A stretch of DNA of 64,000 nt from Cylindrotheca closterium (GCA_933822405.4 CAKOGP040000557.1:446557-510556), one strand, 5' to 3'. Positions 11,542 to 22,802 are shown, numbered from the stretch's first letter. Numbers and translations are program-made. Notes: a model not told the origin generated them from the letters alone.

Positions 11542-12195
11542 TTAGGCCGCAGGTGCAATATCGGGTTTCTTGAAGAACAGGACGTTCATCAACAACATTT
11601 GTATTTCTGCTCCTTTGAAGAGGCATTGATCCGTAGTCTTCAATAGAGTTGAAAGTTGACCAAGACCATCTTGTACCTGATCAAATTCACCATTTTCGTA
11701 TCGAATGTGAGCCATGTTATTGATGCATGCAAGCTTGAGCAACAGAGACAGTTGCATGTGCCCAACCCGATCACCGAGAAGCCTCATGATGGCAGCGTAT
11801 AGCTTCTGAGCCTTGGATCGGGCGCTTTTGTTCTTGGACCCTTGAATGTGATGCACGAGTGCCAAATTGAATATGACTGCAGCAGAGTAAACGAAGACAT
11901 CCAATGGCGAAGACTCGTCGATGTCGGAGGGCATCAAGATTGCTTGGCGAAAGAAGACTTGTTCATCACATGCAGCGTGAGCAATTTCTACAGTGGAAAA
12001 GCTTCGGAGGCAGGACGAAGATTCATCCGAGCTAGAGGCCAATGCTTCTGCTTGATCGGGCAAAGCGATGAATTGCTTCATCATCTTGACTGTGGTCGTT
12101 AAACGTTTGATGCTGGTCTCTTCATCACCCTCAGCAAGAGCTGTGACACCCTCATTGTTGAGACGGGCGGCTTCTTGGAAGAAAGATTGATTCAT
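11542..12195 (-). CDS. Unknown helical protein, tandem copy 2
   Basis: 217 residues, identical at every nucleotide to the gene at 9942-10595, including about 100 bp downstream and 65 bp upstream. The 5' flank beyond 12260 differs from that of copy 1, so the two copies may be regulated differently even though their products are the same. It shares the intergenic region 12196-13047 with the divergently transcribed XRCC4-like gene. The TPR-like character is as described for copy 1; no function can be named. Confidence 0.75.
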   Translation of the reverse strand: MNQSFFQEAARLNNEGVTALAEGDEETSIKRLTTTVKMMKQFIALPDQAEALASSSDESSSCLRSFSTVEIAHAACDEQVFFRQAILMPSDIDESSPLDVFVYSAAVIFNLALVHHIQGSKNKSARSKAQKLYAAIMRLLGDRVGHMQLSLLLKLACINNMAHIRYENGEFDQVQDGLGQLSTLLKTTDQCLFKGAEIQMLLMNVLFFKKPDIAPAA

Positions 12196-13047
12196 TTCGT
12201 TGTTTGATTTGTGTGTGGTAGGTATTGTGAAATCACAAGATGTCGCGAAGTAAAATTATGGAATCAAAAATGGTCATAGAACGATAGATTCATTCACTTT
12301 CCAGCCAGAGATAAATTCTCCATGTTCCTTGTTCTGTGTGAACTTCTTCGCGACCAGAAAATTCTACCGGCTTTGCAGTAAGTAGGTCTTCATAAAATAT
12401 ACGAGTAATGGTATATTTCTCAATACCGGAAGAATGTTTGTTGTCATCTTGACAATCTGGATCCCAAGCAATGTCATTGGGTTCGGATTTTGCCTTGTTC
12501 CTCGGGATCTCCGCGACAAGAAAATTCCACCGTTTTGTCATCGCTGGAAGAATGTCGGGGCAGTCTGATCGTGGTGTGGACTGTAGTGTTACTGGAATGT
12601 CGGTTGTCTTGTCATGGACAATCGGAGAAAACGCTCTGGAAAATGTGAGGCTCTTCCGACTGCGGCATTCCATCTCTCCATTCATTTGCAGCTATATTGT
12701 CTTGTATTCGAGCAAGTTGAGAGGGAGTGCCAGCAGCCACCTGCCCGAAGCAAGGAGGAAGCGGATTTGATCTCCTGGTGCTTCAAATGCAAAACAGCTC
12801 ACGATTCAAACGAGCCGCCATATACATCGATAGCGAAGGAAATAATGAAGTAGAAATCAGTCTCTTGGATATCTCTTTTCTTCATTGGTGGATGTTTTGC
12901 TCTGGTTTGAAAATGATTCTATCTCCAATTCCCAGTTCTCCATTGTGTAGTCTAACGAGTCATGTTCAAAACACACCACATAAACATACTGTACTACTGT
13001 AGGATTACCGAATTGAAACATAATTACCATTCCGTTTGAGCCATGCC

Positions 13048-14655
13048 ATGACCGACTCTTCTCTCTCCACTTACACCTGTATGGGTACTCAAATGGTAGT
13101 AATTACATCTAAAGAAGACAGCTCTTCTAGTCATCCCCGAGAAGGTCTTATGGTAGTCTACCAAAAGATCAGTGAAGGTGACAATACTTCCTCGGACCAA
13201 GAACCATATCCAGTTGTCCGTATCCGTCTTGGCACGGATCAAGGCACCTACCAATGCGATATTCCACAGAGCAAAGTTTCACTGTCCAAGGAAAAGAAGA
13301 AAAGGCTCCCCGAAATCCTGATGCAAGATCAAGCTTCCTCTTCCAATTCACAAAGCGATCCCATTCAACTCTCGTTTCAATTCAGTTCCGAAGGAGAACT
13401 CAAAATATTTCTAAAGCAAAAATTGACATCTGGAATGTCCAAGAATGCCTTTCGGGATGTTCTACAAAAGGAAACCAATGTCTCGCTCCTTCGCTTTTGT
13501 TCTGACTTAGGCGAAGCAATAAATGGAGGAATGTCCAAAGTGACCAAGCTCCAAGAGGATCTACAGTCAACTCGATCCAACTTGCAACAATGGAAAGAGA
13601 CGGCCAACAAGCTCGAAACTGGAGGGACACAAGAAAAGAATATGCTGTTAAAAGGTGCTTACAAGGCTTGGATTCAAAACCAGGCCAAGCAAAAGAAAAG
13701 GGTTGAAGACTTGACAAAGCAGTTGAAAAAGGGCGGCACTTCGCCAACCAATCGCAGTCCAATACCAGGAACCCTGGCACCGGACGACGTAGAGCAGGCG
13801 ATCGAAACCAACACTATGTCTCAATCTATGGTTGAAGCATTGGCGGAAGGACGAGGGGTCTATAACGACAACGAACGGAAGCCGATTTTGAACAAGAAGA
13901 CCATGAATACGACTTGGAAGAACGATAAGGAAGACTATGATAAAGAGCGACGAGCCAAGCGTCGAGGGAAGACGAAACGAAGCACATCTTCCATCGATGA
14001 AGAAATGGAGGAAGCACCAAAGCCCAGCCGTGGCCAGACGAAGAAGGGCACCAAACGAGGTAGAAAGTCTTCCGAGTCGTCAGAAAGTCGCATGTTGGAC
14101 GACTTGCCAAAGCCCAAGGCTACCAGAAAGAAGGCTTCCGCGACTCGAATGGATGTAGACAGTGGTGATGATAATGACGATGATAGCTTCAAAAAGCCCG
14201 CTGCCCAGCCCACGAAGAAGCGTTCCGAGCCAACAAACTATGATTCTTCCGAAACCGATGCTGATGATGATGATTTTAAACCTGCGCAAAAGAAAACGAG
14301 AGTCACGCCGCCTGCGACGAGTACAAAAGCGGAATCGGATGACGACTCAGATAGTGAAGACTCCCTGCTCGCGCATATGGGTATTACAAGTCCGATCAAG
14401 AAAAGCAAGAAAAAGGCGAGTGACTCGGATACTGACGATGATACATCTGTACCAGGAGCAACGGCAAAGGAAGATTCTGACACAGACGATGGTATATTGA
14501 AACCAGAAGCAAAAGCGAAGGAAGAGTCTGGCAGTGATTCGGATACGGATGATGGTCAAGACAAGAATTCTAACTCTGCATTGGTGAAATCTCTTCTCAA
14601 AACTGCGAAAAAGGTCAAGGAGAACGGGAAGGATGATGATTGGGATGACTTCTGA
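13048..14655 (+). CDS. XRCC4-like non-homologous end-joining factor
   Basis: Intronless, 535 residues from the ATG at 13048; an upstream TTG at 13036 is in frame but not used here. The layout follows XRCC4. A beta-rich head spans about 1-130 (PVVRIRLGTDQGTYQCDIP and PIQLSFQFSSEGELKIFLKQ). A helix and coiled-coil stalk spans about 140-225 (LLRFCSDLGEAINGG, LQQWKETANKLE, LLKGAYKAWIQNQAKQKKR), with the same order and spacing as the human XRCC4 stalk. A long disordered acidic/Ser tail ends in DDDWDDF. XRCC4 is the partner that stabilises DNA ligase IV in double-strand break repair; the ligase-binding part lies in the stalk. Basic patches (KRGRKSSESSES) suggest nuclear import. Similarity was judged by eye, so another XRCC4-superfamily member is possible. 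Confidence 0.6.
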   Translation: MTDSSLSTYTCMGTQMVVITSKEDSSSSHPREGLMVVYQKISEGDNTSSDQEPYPVVRIRLGTDQGTYQCDIPQSKVSLSKEKKKRLPEILMQDQASSSNSQSDPIQLSFQFSSEGELKIFLKQKLTSGMSKNAFRDVLQKETNVSLLRFCSDLGEAINGGMSKVTKLQEDLQSTRSNLQQWKETANKLETGGTQEKNMLLKGAYKAWIQNQAKQKKRVEDLTKQLKKGGTSPTNRSPIPGTLAPDDVEQAIETNTMSQSMVEALAEGRGVYNDNERKPILNKKTMNTTWKNDKEDYDKERRAKRRGKTKRSTSSIDEEMEEAPKPSRGQTKKGTKRGRKSSESSESRMLDDLPKPKATRKKASATRMDVDSGDDNDDDSFKKPAAQPTKKRSEPTNYDSSETDADDDDFKPAQKKTRVTPPATSTKAESDDDSDSEDSLLAHMGITSPIKKSKKKASDSDTDDDTSVPGATAKEDSDTDDGILKPEAKAKEESGSDSDTDDGQDKNSNSALVKSLLKTAKKVKENGKDDDWDDF

Positions 14656-14995
14656 ATTTTTCCGAATTAAAAAACTTACTACAGGGAACTTCGAATAGAG
14701 AATCACACGGATCAATAGCATGTAGACGCTTGTATTTTGTGTAGATATCATTATAGTGCCGCAGAGCTACTGGTTTGTGCCAGAAAGTACCGTGCTATGG
14801 TGAAATCTGGGAATAGAATAACAAATTTGGTTTCGATTTCAGTTCGTACATTATCGTATTCGTTTCTACTCCTTAACGCGTTTGACTTGAGTCATAAAAT
14901 GCACGCAACGTGATGGGCAATGTTCCAAGGAAAGAACAATAACTTGTAGCAATGTATTGGTCCTTCAGATCAGTGCACGTGAATAGTTTCTCGAA
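14656..14995. other. Intergenic, no gene seen
   Basis: 340 bp of AT-rich sequence between the XRCC4-like gene and the SBF transporter, both on the plus strand. I see no ORF or repeat of note. Confidence 0.4.
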
Positions 14996-16156
14996 ATGAT
15001 GAATGGATTGTCATTTGCGAGGTTCTCCTTCCTCGTCGGATTGCCTGCATCTGTCGCCCTACCACACAGGCTGCAAGAGTTATTTTTGGGAGAAAAGTTT
15101 CATCGAATTAAAGTTGCCATTGCTTTTGGTTTGGCGCTGCAGGTGTTTATTCTTCCCGTTGTAGGATGGGCGCTCGTAAAAGGGCTGGATTTGAATGCCA
15201 CCGATGGTCGACCGTTGCTGTTCGCGATAACATCTCCTCCAGGACAGATTTTTGCTATGCGTGAGTATCTATTTCCACATTTTGTTGGTTTTCCTCCTTA
15301 ACATATCTCTCTCACGCTGCAAATAGTATGGTGCTCCCTATTCAATGCAGACCTAACCATGAGCATTATTTTGACTGGATTGACAAACATGGCGTTTAGT
15401 TTTCAAGTATGTCTCTTCCTACTTCTTTCTGGGATTTTCGAAGCATCCAGTGGAATCATGTTGGGGTATTTCCTTCTTCCACTTGTCTACTTGTTGGTTG
15501 CTTTCACATCTGGTGACATGAGGTTCCTTTATTTGCTCCCTGACGTCTCGTCAACTCTTAACGACTGTGCAACGACCAATTTCATGTTCATTGCCTTTGG
15601 TGCTCTGTGTGGTATGTGGACAAGATCGACCACATCGAGAATGGCAGCAAATTTCTTCGGGAACCTAGCTGGTCTTATTGTTGCGACAGACTGTATCTCA
15701 GACTATTGGTCCTTTTCCTTTTGGCAATGGAGCATGTGGAATCAGGATTATCAGGTGTACATTTGCGTTGCATTGGTTGTTGCATTTCGAGTTCTTGTTG
15801 CTAGCTTGGTAGTCTCGATGGCGAAGCTCACTCGACTGGAGCAGATCTCTGTCGTTGTCCAAGTTTGTTGTCTGCATATGGATAGCGCAAAACAGAGGGC
15901 AATCAAAGAGTTTCGTGGTCCAGGAAACTTTCTCAGCGTCATTGAGTTTTATGGCTTTTGCCAAAATATGGCTTTGGCTCTGTATTGCCTCAGCTGCTGG
16001 AAGCTGGGATGCTCCAGAGCCAAGGCAGATGACCCACTAGTCAAAGTAATTTGCAAATCATACGAGGCTGAGACCTGTGTAGAGAATTCTACTATCACTG
16101 ATGAACTTGTGGGCGGAGAGTGGGTGGAAGTCTCGGCGAATCCTCATCAACATTAG
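14996..16156 (+). CDS. SBF/bile acid:sodium symporter-like membrane protein
   Basis: Exons 14996-15260 and 15327-16156 join in phase 1 (donor GTGAGT, acceptor AAATAG) to give 364 residues. Around eight hydrophobic segments are visible. The segment order fits the SLC10/BASS fold: PVVGWALVKGLDL, then LLFAITSPPGQIFAM, then, after the intron, LFNADLTMSIILTGLTNMA, which corresponds to the conserved crossover region with Asp and Thr/Ser near a helix break. The N-terminus is short and may lack one helix, so the true start could be further upstream. The C-terminal 90 residues are poorly conserved. Family members move organic anions with sodium; the substrate is unknown. No plastid presequence is evident, unlike plant BASS2. 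Confidence 0.55.
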
Positions 16157-16392
16157 AGATACCGCAATGACGAAGGGGAAATTCTTGACACTTATTCACA
16201 TGGCCTTGGACCCTCAGTGGTTTCGCGTAAGGAGCAAACCGCGTTTTTCACCCGTGGCTGTTCGAGGCTCTTTTCACAAACTGATACATCAACAAGGTCT
16301 AATGATGACGAAACATATACCAGCTGAAGGACAGCACAGTGACCACAATCCTACAGTCTTCCCGTGCTTCTCGGGGGAATTAGAAATGAAAA

Positions 16393-17638
16393 TTATTGAC
16401 TCTTGTTGTTGCTGTTGTCCAACTTTGGAGATTCCGCAACCTGTAGATCCGACAGTTGAAAGACATCCATCATGGCTTCCAGCACCACTACTGCTACTTC
16501 CTGCAGACCAGGAATTCTAGCGTCTCCGCGTTCCCGCATAATTTTGGCAATGCTCGTGACGCCCTTGCCTTCAATTCCACAAGGAACAATCATGGAAGCA
16601 TCAAAGTATTCCAAATTGGGATCCAGATTCAAGGCAAAACCATGGGTGGTGATCCATCGAGAGGAAGATATTCCTACAGCAGCAACCTTTTCATCATTTA
16701 CCCATACTCCTGAAAAGTATGTGGAAACAAGAGCAATAAGATAAGCCAACGCCAGCTTGCCAAAATAATAGCAGCTTTTCCAACTGGAAAAGATACGTAC
16801 CCGTGTTCTCCTCGTCTCTGTCGCCGTCAATATCGTAATGTTTCAAAGTCTGAATCACCACTTCTTCTATCATTCGCAAGTACCAATGAAGATCCTTTTG
16901 ATATGGCTCCCGTTGCAAATCCAAAAGCGGATAGACTACAAGCTGAGAAGGGCCGTGCCAGGTCACTTCTCCGCCTCGTTCGACTCGAAAAATGGGAACC
17001 CCATTTGGTGCGAGTACTGGACTGGCCATGTCTGACAACTGTTGAATGGCTTCATCCAAGGGCAAATTACCTACCACATCATCTACTCGTCGATCAACTG
17101 CCAATCGAGCTGTCCCAGGACCCCGTGCCCGCCGAGACAATTGCTGCCGTTGCTCTACTCGCAACAATTCTTCTTGCTCATTTGCAGAGGTTGACAAAAA
17201 GGTTATATGTCCTTCGTCTGATCCTCGTCCCAATGTGTAGACGGGGGCATGTTCCAACAACAAAACACAATCACTATCATTTTCTTGTAAAGCTCGTCGC
17301 ATGGCCAGTCGCCGACTCAACAGAGTGTGTTGCCAGGCCCAACTTTTGGAGTAGTCCAAACATCCTTTATCGAGTGCACTGTAGACTTGAAGCGGTGGAG
17401 CGGGAGCAGTTTGAGGATACGTATCACTGGCTGCTGAACTCATGGACCGACGCTGTCCTTTGGAGCCCAAGGTTAGCTCGACCGAAATCCCGCTGTTGTG
17501 GATTTGGATGAGTCTGCTGGTTCTTTTTGGTTGTGGTGGTGGCGGTTTTGAAGTCAGTGGAAAGGATGCCTTGGTCTTCCCGTTCTGAATGCGAGGCAAT
17601 ATGACTTCTGCAGCCAATCCTGGGCCTTTGCGGTACAT
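16393..17638 (-). CDS. LIPB: Lipoyl(octanoyl) transferase
   Basis: Minus-strand exons 16801-17638 and 16393-16709 join in phase 1 (donor GTACGT, acceptor TTTTCAG) to give 384 residues. The enzyme moves octanoate from acyl carrier protein to lipoyl domains, the first step of protein lipoylation. Visible motifs in order: EHAPVYTLGRGSDE, VERGGEVTWHGPSQLVVYP (Ser in place of the usual Gly of HGPGQ), the catalytic Lys in NDEKVAAVGI, SRWITTHGFALNLDP, and the catalytic Cys in IVPCGIEGKGV. About 60 residues are inserted between GRGSDE and the RGG motif compared with bacterial LipB. The N-terminal 80 residues look like an organelle targeting extension; mitochondrion or plastid cannot be decided. It converges on the transporter gene. 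Confidence 0.9.
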
Positions 17639-17883
17639 GTTTCGACTCTTATGCTGTAGCTGTCCCTACAACAATCTGTTTGAATCAATCAAGGATAGAG
17701 CTTGCGCTGCTGAGGTTGGATTTCATGTTGAATATTGTCTGTTGAGTCAGTCATGTTAGTCAACTTCGTTTTGGTCAAAGTAGTCAACGGTAAGAAACGA
17801 AATAAATAGAGAGAAAGCGAAGCAGACGAAGATCATCATATCGTTGTACAAAGTGGGAAGCCACAAAATCATACTGCTTGACA

Positions 17884-19593
17884 ATGACAGACAAACGTAT
17901 ATTAACGTTGGGAGCTTGTACGGCAATAGCAGTGACTGCTTCAAGATTCGTTAGTATCAAGAGAGTTCTGTCGTCATTACGTCCCAAGAATGTTCAATTT
18001 TTGACCATTGACGATAAGGAGTTCGTGGAAACCAACCAAGAATATGATGCTAATGACTTCAAATATCATGTATTGATGCCATTCATACCTGGTGCTTTCA
18101 CCAGCAGTGACAGCTACCTTCCATTTCTTCGGGAAATTCAAATAAGGTGTGCCAAACTTGGGATTCGCCTGGATATTGCATTCGGATCATTTTTCTTCGA
18201 AGTTCCAAACGAAGCCGAGAACGACCACATTTTGGAAGCGATATTAAAATCAGCAAAGGAAAAGGGAATTAAATATGACGCCAAGTTCTTGACTGGACAT
18301 AGCATGGGAGGATATCTTGCTATTGAAAAGGCAGTGACAATGACGTACGATGCATTGATCCAGATAGGGTGCAGCATGGGCAGCATATGGGGGGTGAAAG
18401 ATCACAGATCTTTGGCATCGTATCCTCAGGTTCGTATACAATGTTGTTGCAAATGTTGATTGGGTATATCGATCTCTAAAGCCTTTTATTTCAACGTACA
18501 TGAAATGCAGCCAGTATTGACTTTGGTAGGTGAGATGGATGGATTTCTCAGGGGCTTAAAGTTAATGCATGACATGGATACGCTGGATGAAGAAATCTCT
18601 CGAGAAGGGATTGCTGATGACGCACTGCTTCAAAAGAAGCGAAATAAGATGGATATCGTGAAACCCATCATCATACATAAGGAAGTCAATCATTTGCAAG
18701 CCGCTGATAATACTGTTACAGAATTTCAGTTGAAGTCTGGGAGACACGACTTTGAAAGTGCGCTAACTCCGGAAGAAGCAAGAGAAAGAATGGCGGAAAC
18801 AATTTCCAACTTTGTGCTCATTGTGGTTTCTAGAACGCAAACAGGCTTGAGCGATAAGTCAGCTTACGTTTCTGCGACTGAAAAGCAACTGAAGCAGAGT
18901 CAAGATACTCGAGAAATGCTCCGTCCATTTCGAGAATTGTCCAGCACATCCTCCACTTCCCAGTTTGTAATGGAAGCTCAACGTAGCATTGCCAATCTTG
19001 TACAAGACATTGACATCACGCCGACGTTTCATAACTCGGATGAAGATTTCCTATACGCCAAACCATTCCATTCGCTGGCAGTCGCAGAGAAAGATACAAC
19101 GCTGACTACCAACATTGAAGTGGTGGCTCAAGATCCAATCTTGCTTGATCCAAAGTTGCCGGAAGCGACAAGACAAGAATCACCATCTTTTGCGATCAAA
19201 GCAAAGTCACAAGACACATTCTTGCAACTTTCTTCGTCAATCACGAAGAAGGAAGATCCAGTATCGCTGCGCGAATTGAACATGCTTACCATGGCCAAGG
19301 TCCTGAAGGAGTATGTTACTCAGGAGCAAAGGGTCAAATATGAACTGCATGGACGAAAGTTGGAGTTTTTGGAGGATCTTGAAATTAAAGTACCACCGGA
19401 ATGGGTGAAAACGCCGATTCAACTGACCCATGAGGGCAACACTACCTTTGTTCGATCCCCTTTTACTCGCACCTCCACGGCCGAGTTCATGCCACTCAAA
19501 TTTCGTGGAATGCACTACATCAAACCAATGAGTCCTGCTCAGATTTATGAATGGATCGTCTATGACGCCTTTCGACACATACCATCCAAATAG
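17884..19593 (+). CDS. Alpha/beta hydrolase with long C-terminal extension
   Basis: Exons 17884-18429 and 18511-19593 join in phase 0 (donor after CAG, acceptor AATGCAG) to give 542 residues. A signal-anchor-like N-terminus (ILTLGACTAIAVTASRFV) is followed by a hydrolase core: the nucleophile elbow GHSMGG, a possible acid residue in TLVGEMDG just after the intron, and a candidate catalytic His in SGRHDFES. Residues after about 290 are not recognisable and lack low complexity. Substrate and location are unknown; lipase or esterase activity is the general expectation. An in-frame TTG at 17878 precedes the ATG chosen. Confidence 0.7.
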
Positions 19594-19831
19594 GAAAAGA
19601 GTCTAAGAATACTGTAACATATGGTGGCTCTCATATATATGGGAGATTGTCATATGATTTTGGTCAGACGAGTCGAAGCGCTCTACAAACCAACGAAACG
19701 CTGAGTCAGTCGTCATCATCCTGACAGAACAATTACCCAGATAACCATCTCCTTTCATATATCTAGAAGTGCACTCTTGAATCCGGAGAGGACAGAGTAT
19801 CCAACCAGCAATCCGTAGAATTTAGAGAGTG

Positions 19832-22802
19832 ATGAAGAGTCTTCAACTCTCCCAGGCTTATTTAGGAGCCCTTCTACTTTCACTTGCTGGAGTCAATGGT
19901 CAAGGATGCTCCAATACTTGCCCACCGATAAACTATGGAACTCCAGTTCCAGCATTGTGCGAAGGAGACATGGCAGATACCTTTGCCAATACCGAAAAGG
20001 TGTACGACGTCTGTCACGGCAGTGGACAGACCAGATCCTTCTCGATTGACAGTTTGAAGGGCAAGATTGCTGTCTTTGCCAATTTCTACACTGGTTGCAA
20101 TGCCGGACGTCGGGAATCTGGAGTCTTTGCGCATGTGGCCCAACGATACTTTGAAACGCATGGAGAAGACAAGATTGTCTTTATCCAATCGGTCAAGGGT
20201 GGTGGTACTTGCGCTCAATGGGCAAGTATTTTTCAAAGCGATGCCGTATCTCTCTATCCGGGAAGTGGGATTGTTCCTCGGGAAATGCCGCTTTCAGTCA
20301 ATGATGTGAACTATGAAATCCGTGACGATCTATTCACTACTCCCTTTGGACATCCTTCGTATGCCATTTTGGACCACACAGGAATGGTTCGGCACAAGTT
20401 TATTGGTCCCTGCTGCGGATATGAATCCTTCTATTCTTGTACTGCCGATATTGCCAAGTCCTTGGACCAACAGTTGACTGACTACTTGGAACCCCTCTTG
20501 ACCGAGCTCGAAACTTCCCACATTGATGAGCCCACGAACAAAGACCCTAATGTTTTCAATCCAAATCCACCAGTGGATGATCCACAATTGGGTGATGGAG
20601 ATCAAACCGTCTGTGTCAGTGGCACTATCGGAGACTGGTCTGAATGGTCTCCTTGTTCGGTTCAATGCGGAAGCACTCCCGGCATTCAGTTCCGAACTCG
20701 ATCTGTCCAAGCGAATGATTGTACCAGAGCGGTACCTGTCGAAACTCGAAGCTGTCAGGCTACATTCCCTTGCAACGATCCAAGCACCGCGTGTGTCGCT
20801 GAGACTGGAGCTTCCTATACTGTCGAGACCGTTGTCACTGGATTGGACTCTCCACGAGACGTTGACTTTCATCCCACTCCTGGGCTTCATTTGAGAGACT
20901 ATTCGGAGGGGCGTCAATTTTACCCCGACGAGGGACAAGAAGCCTGGGTGGTGAATGGGGGCAACCACAGTGTCAGTATTGTGGCATCCTTGGGAACCGA
21001 GCGTCAAACTACCATTAGCCGTCGCGACAGGGGCTACTATCACTATATGATTAACGCCACTGCCCTGTCCTTCAACAAGGTTGCCAATTCAGGGCGTATT
21101 CCAGATCGTGATTCCTTCAACTACTGGGCCATTTGCAACGACAACCCCAACAATTACATGGGAACCAAGGAGGCCAACTACTTTATGGGCCCTACCTTGT
21201 ACGACTCTCGTCCAAGAAATCGCAATACTGTCAACCGATTGGGGCAAGAATGCCGACCGGAAGAACCCTGCTACTTTTTGCATGCCGACATGCTGCACGA
21301 GTCCCCATCGTGTGTTGGTATCACACACGACCCCGAGGTTGATACAGCCTATGGTACTGTCTACTGGGCCTTTGATGCCACTGGTAACCGAGAAACCGGA
21401 CAGTTGGTAAGATTCGACTTTCAACAGCCCCATGGCCCTGGATCTATGGATCACTCGGTAGCTGCCATTCGTCGCTACGTCGAAGTCGAACTAGAGCGTG
21501 GGGACCCAGGAGTGCATGCAGGTATGGTGGTGCACCCTACCCGACGCGAAGTCTTTGTTGCAGTCCCAGGTGCCAACAAGATCATTGTCGTTGGTGCTGA
21601 CAGTGGAGACTTTGCGCGAACAGCTCGTGAAGAGTATCCAATTTACAGTAGTGCCCTTCCAAGTTTCGAATATTCCGTTTGGGAATGCGTCGATCAACGA
21701 GTCTTTGCTGAAGGTATTGATACACCATCAGGTATGGCATTGAGTGACGATGGCAGCCGACTCTTTGTCGCGGAACGTGGATCTGGAAATATTCTGGTCT
21801 TTGAAATTGAATCCGCTTCCCTCCTATACACAATTGAGACTGGCCTCACAACAATTGGTGGAATGGCGTTTCCACCTGCAACCGTCGGGGCAACCTCAAT
21901 GCTATATTTCGTCGATGAACAAACCAACAGCTTGTATCGCATCAATCCAGATGAAGAGTGCAGTACTCCAGTCCAATCAAGAGTCAATCCTTCCTTTACG
22001 GTTGCCGTGAATTCAGCCACAGCCAATATTGATGGGTTTTCATTGTCTCGCGACTACGAGTGTTCGGTGGACCCAATTGTACCGGACGCTTCTTTTTTCG
22101 ATCAAGTCCATGACGACACTGGATATGCTGACGACAACCCAGATGTTCAATCTAACATGACTGGCATGGATGCAGGGGCGGCTCTGTTGGCAGACAGAAC
22201 TGATTGTGGATTTGATTCCGAGTTGAACTTTGATGCCTTGCTGCTTGGTGGTTACTTTTGTCACAGATGTTTGGTACGTGTGACATTGTATTAGATGGAA
22301 TCATTCGTCACTTGTTTTTCTGCATTCGTAAACTCATTGAATGGCTGGTATGTATCTTTAGCCGGAAGAATATTTGAACTGCGATACTGGAGGAATCTGC
22401 TCCAATGTCCAATGGGAGGGATATACGTGTGACAATGAATTCTTTGTCACAAAGAATTCAACTGGCGATATCGAACTTCAAAATGCCAATGGATCGGCTC
22501 TCGAACCATCACTGACTCAACTGCTATTTGACGTCACATACCGAGTAAATGTTCTGGGAAATATCTCTCTTTGTGCCAACATCAAGGACAAGGTCGAATG
22601 CGCCAGCAAGGGACCACTGTTATTCACTGTCGAGGACGGAGAGAAAACCACTGTGAGCTTTACAGTCAATGGGGAGAACGATTCAGCATTTGAGCTCGAT
22701 GTTGCTCTTCGAAGATCGGATAACACTTCATCTGGAGTCCAAAAATTTGGATTGACGGGGATGATGATTTTATCCATGATTGCATTGAAGCTAACCTTTT
22801 GA
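19832..22802 (+). CDS. Secreted redoxin-like / thrombospondin type 1 / beta-propeller protein
   Basis: Exons 19832-22273 and 22362-22802 join in phase 0 (donor GTACGT, acceptor CTTTAG) to give 960 residues. In order: a signal peptide (MKSLQLSQAYLGALLLSLAG); a thioredoxin/redoxin-like domain to about residue 230, where the usual CxxC site is replaced by a single Cys in FYTGCNAGRRES; a thrombospondin type 1 repeat at about 265-315 (GDWSEWSPCSVQCG, CQATFPC); an NHL-like propeller region at about 330-720 (GLDSPRDVDFHP, GIDTPSGMALSDDGSRLFVA); then a Cys-containing part and a hydrophobic C-terminus (TGMMILSMIALKL) that suits a GPI anchor or membrane tail. This suggests an exported surface protein. 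The domain combination is not one I can match to a named protein. Confidence 0.75.

Larger units (their letters stand above)
9659..13047. repeat. Two-unit tandem duplication, about 1.6-1.7 kb per unit
   Basis: Unit 1 runs from about 9659 to 11300 and unit 2 from about 11301 to 13047. Inside them 9838-10660 and 11438-12260 are identical base for base (823 bp, offset exactly 1600). Outside this core the units still align but have diverged. Examples are AACAGCTCACGATT at about 11211 and 12792, GAAAATGTGAGGCTCTTCCG at about 11055 and 12637, and GTCATTGGGTTCGGATTT at about 10907 and 12471. The right end of unit 2 reaches the start codon of the XRCC4-like gene, and unit 1 keeps a vestige of that region near 11265-11295. 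The spacers 10661-11437 and 12261-13047 contain no convincing gene. Confidence 0.8.

Noticed and set aside
16903..17511. A 202-codon plus ORF
   Set aside because: It is antisense to LIPB exon 1, which has catalytic motifs and a valid intron.
20092..20130. Considered whether the single-Cys redoxin site could be a selenocysteine site
   Set aside because: The codon is an ordinary TGC, no in-frame TGA occurs there, and no SECIS-like element was identified.
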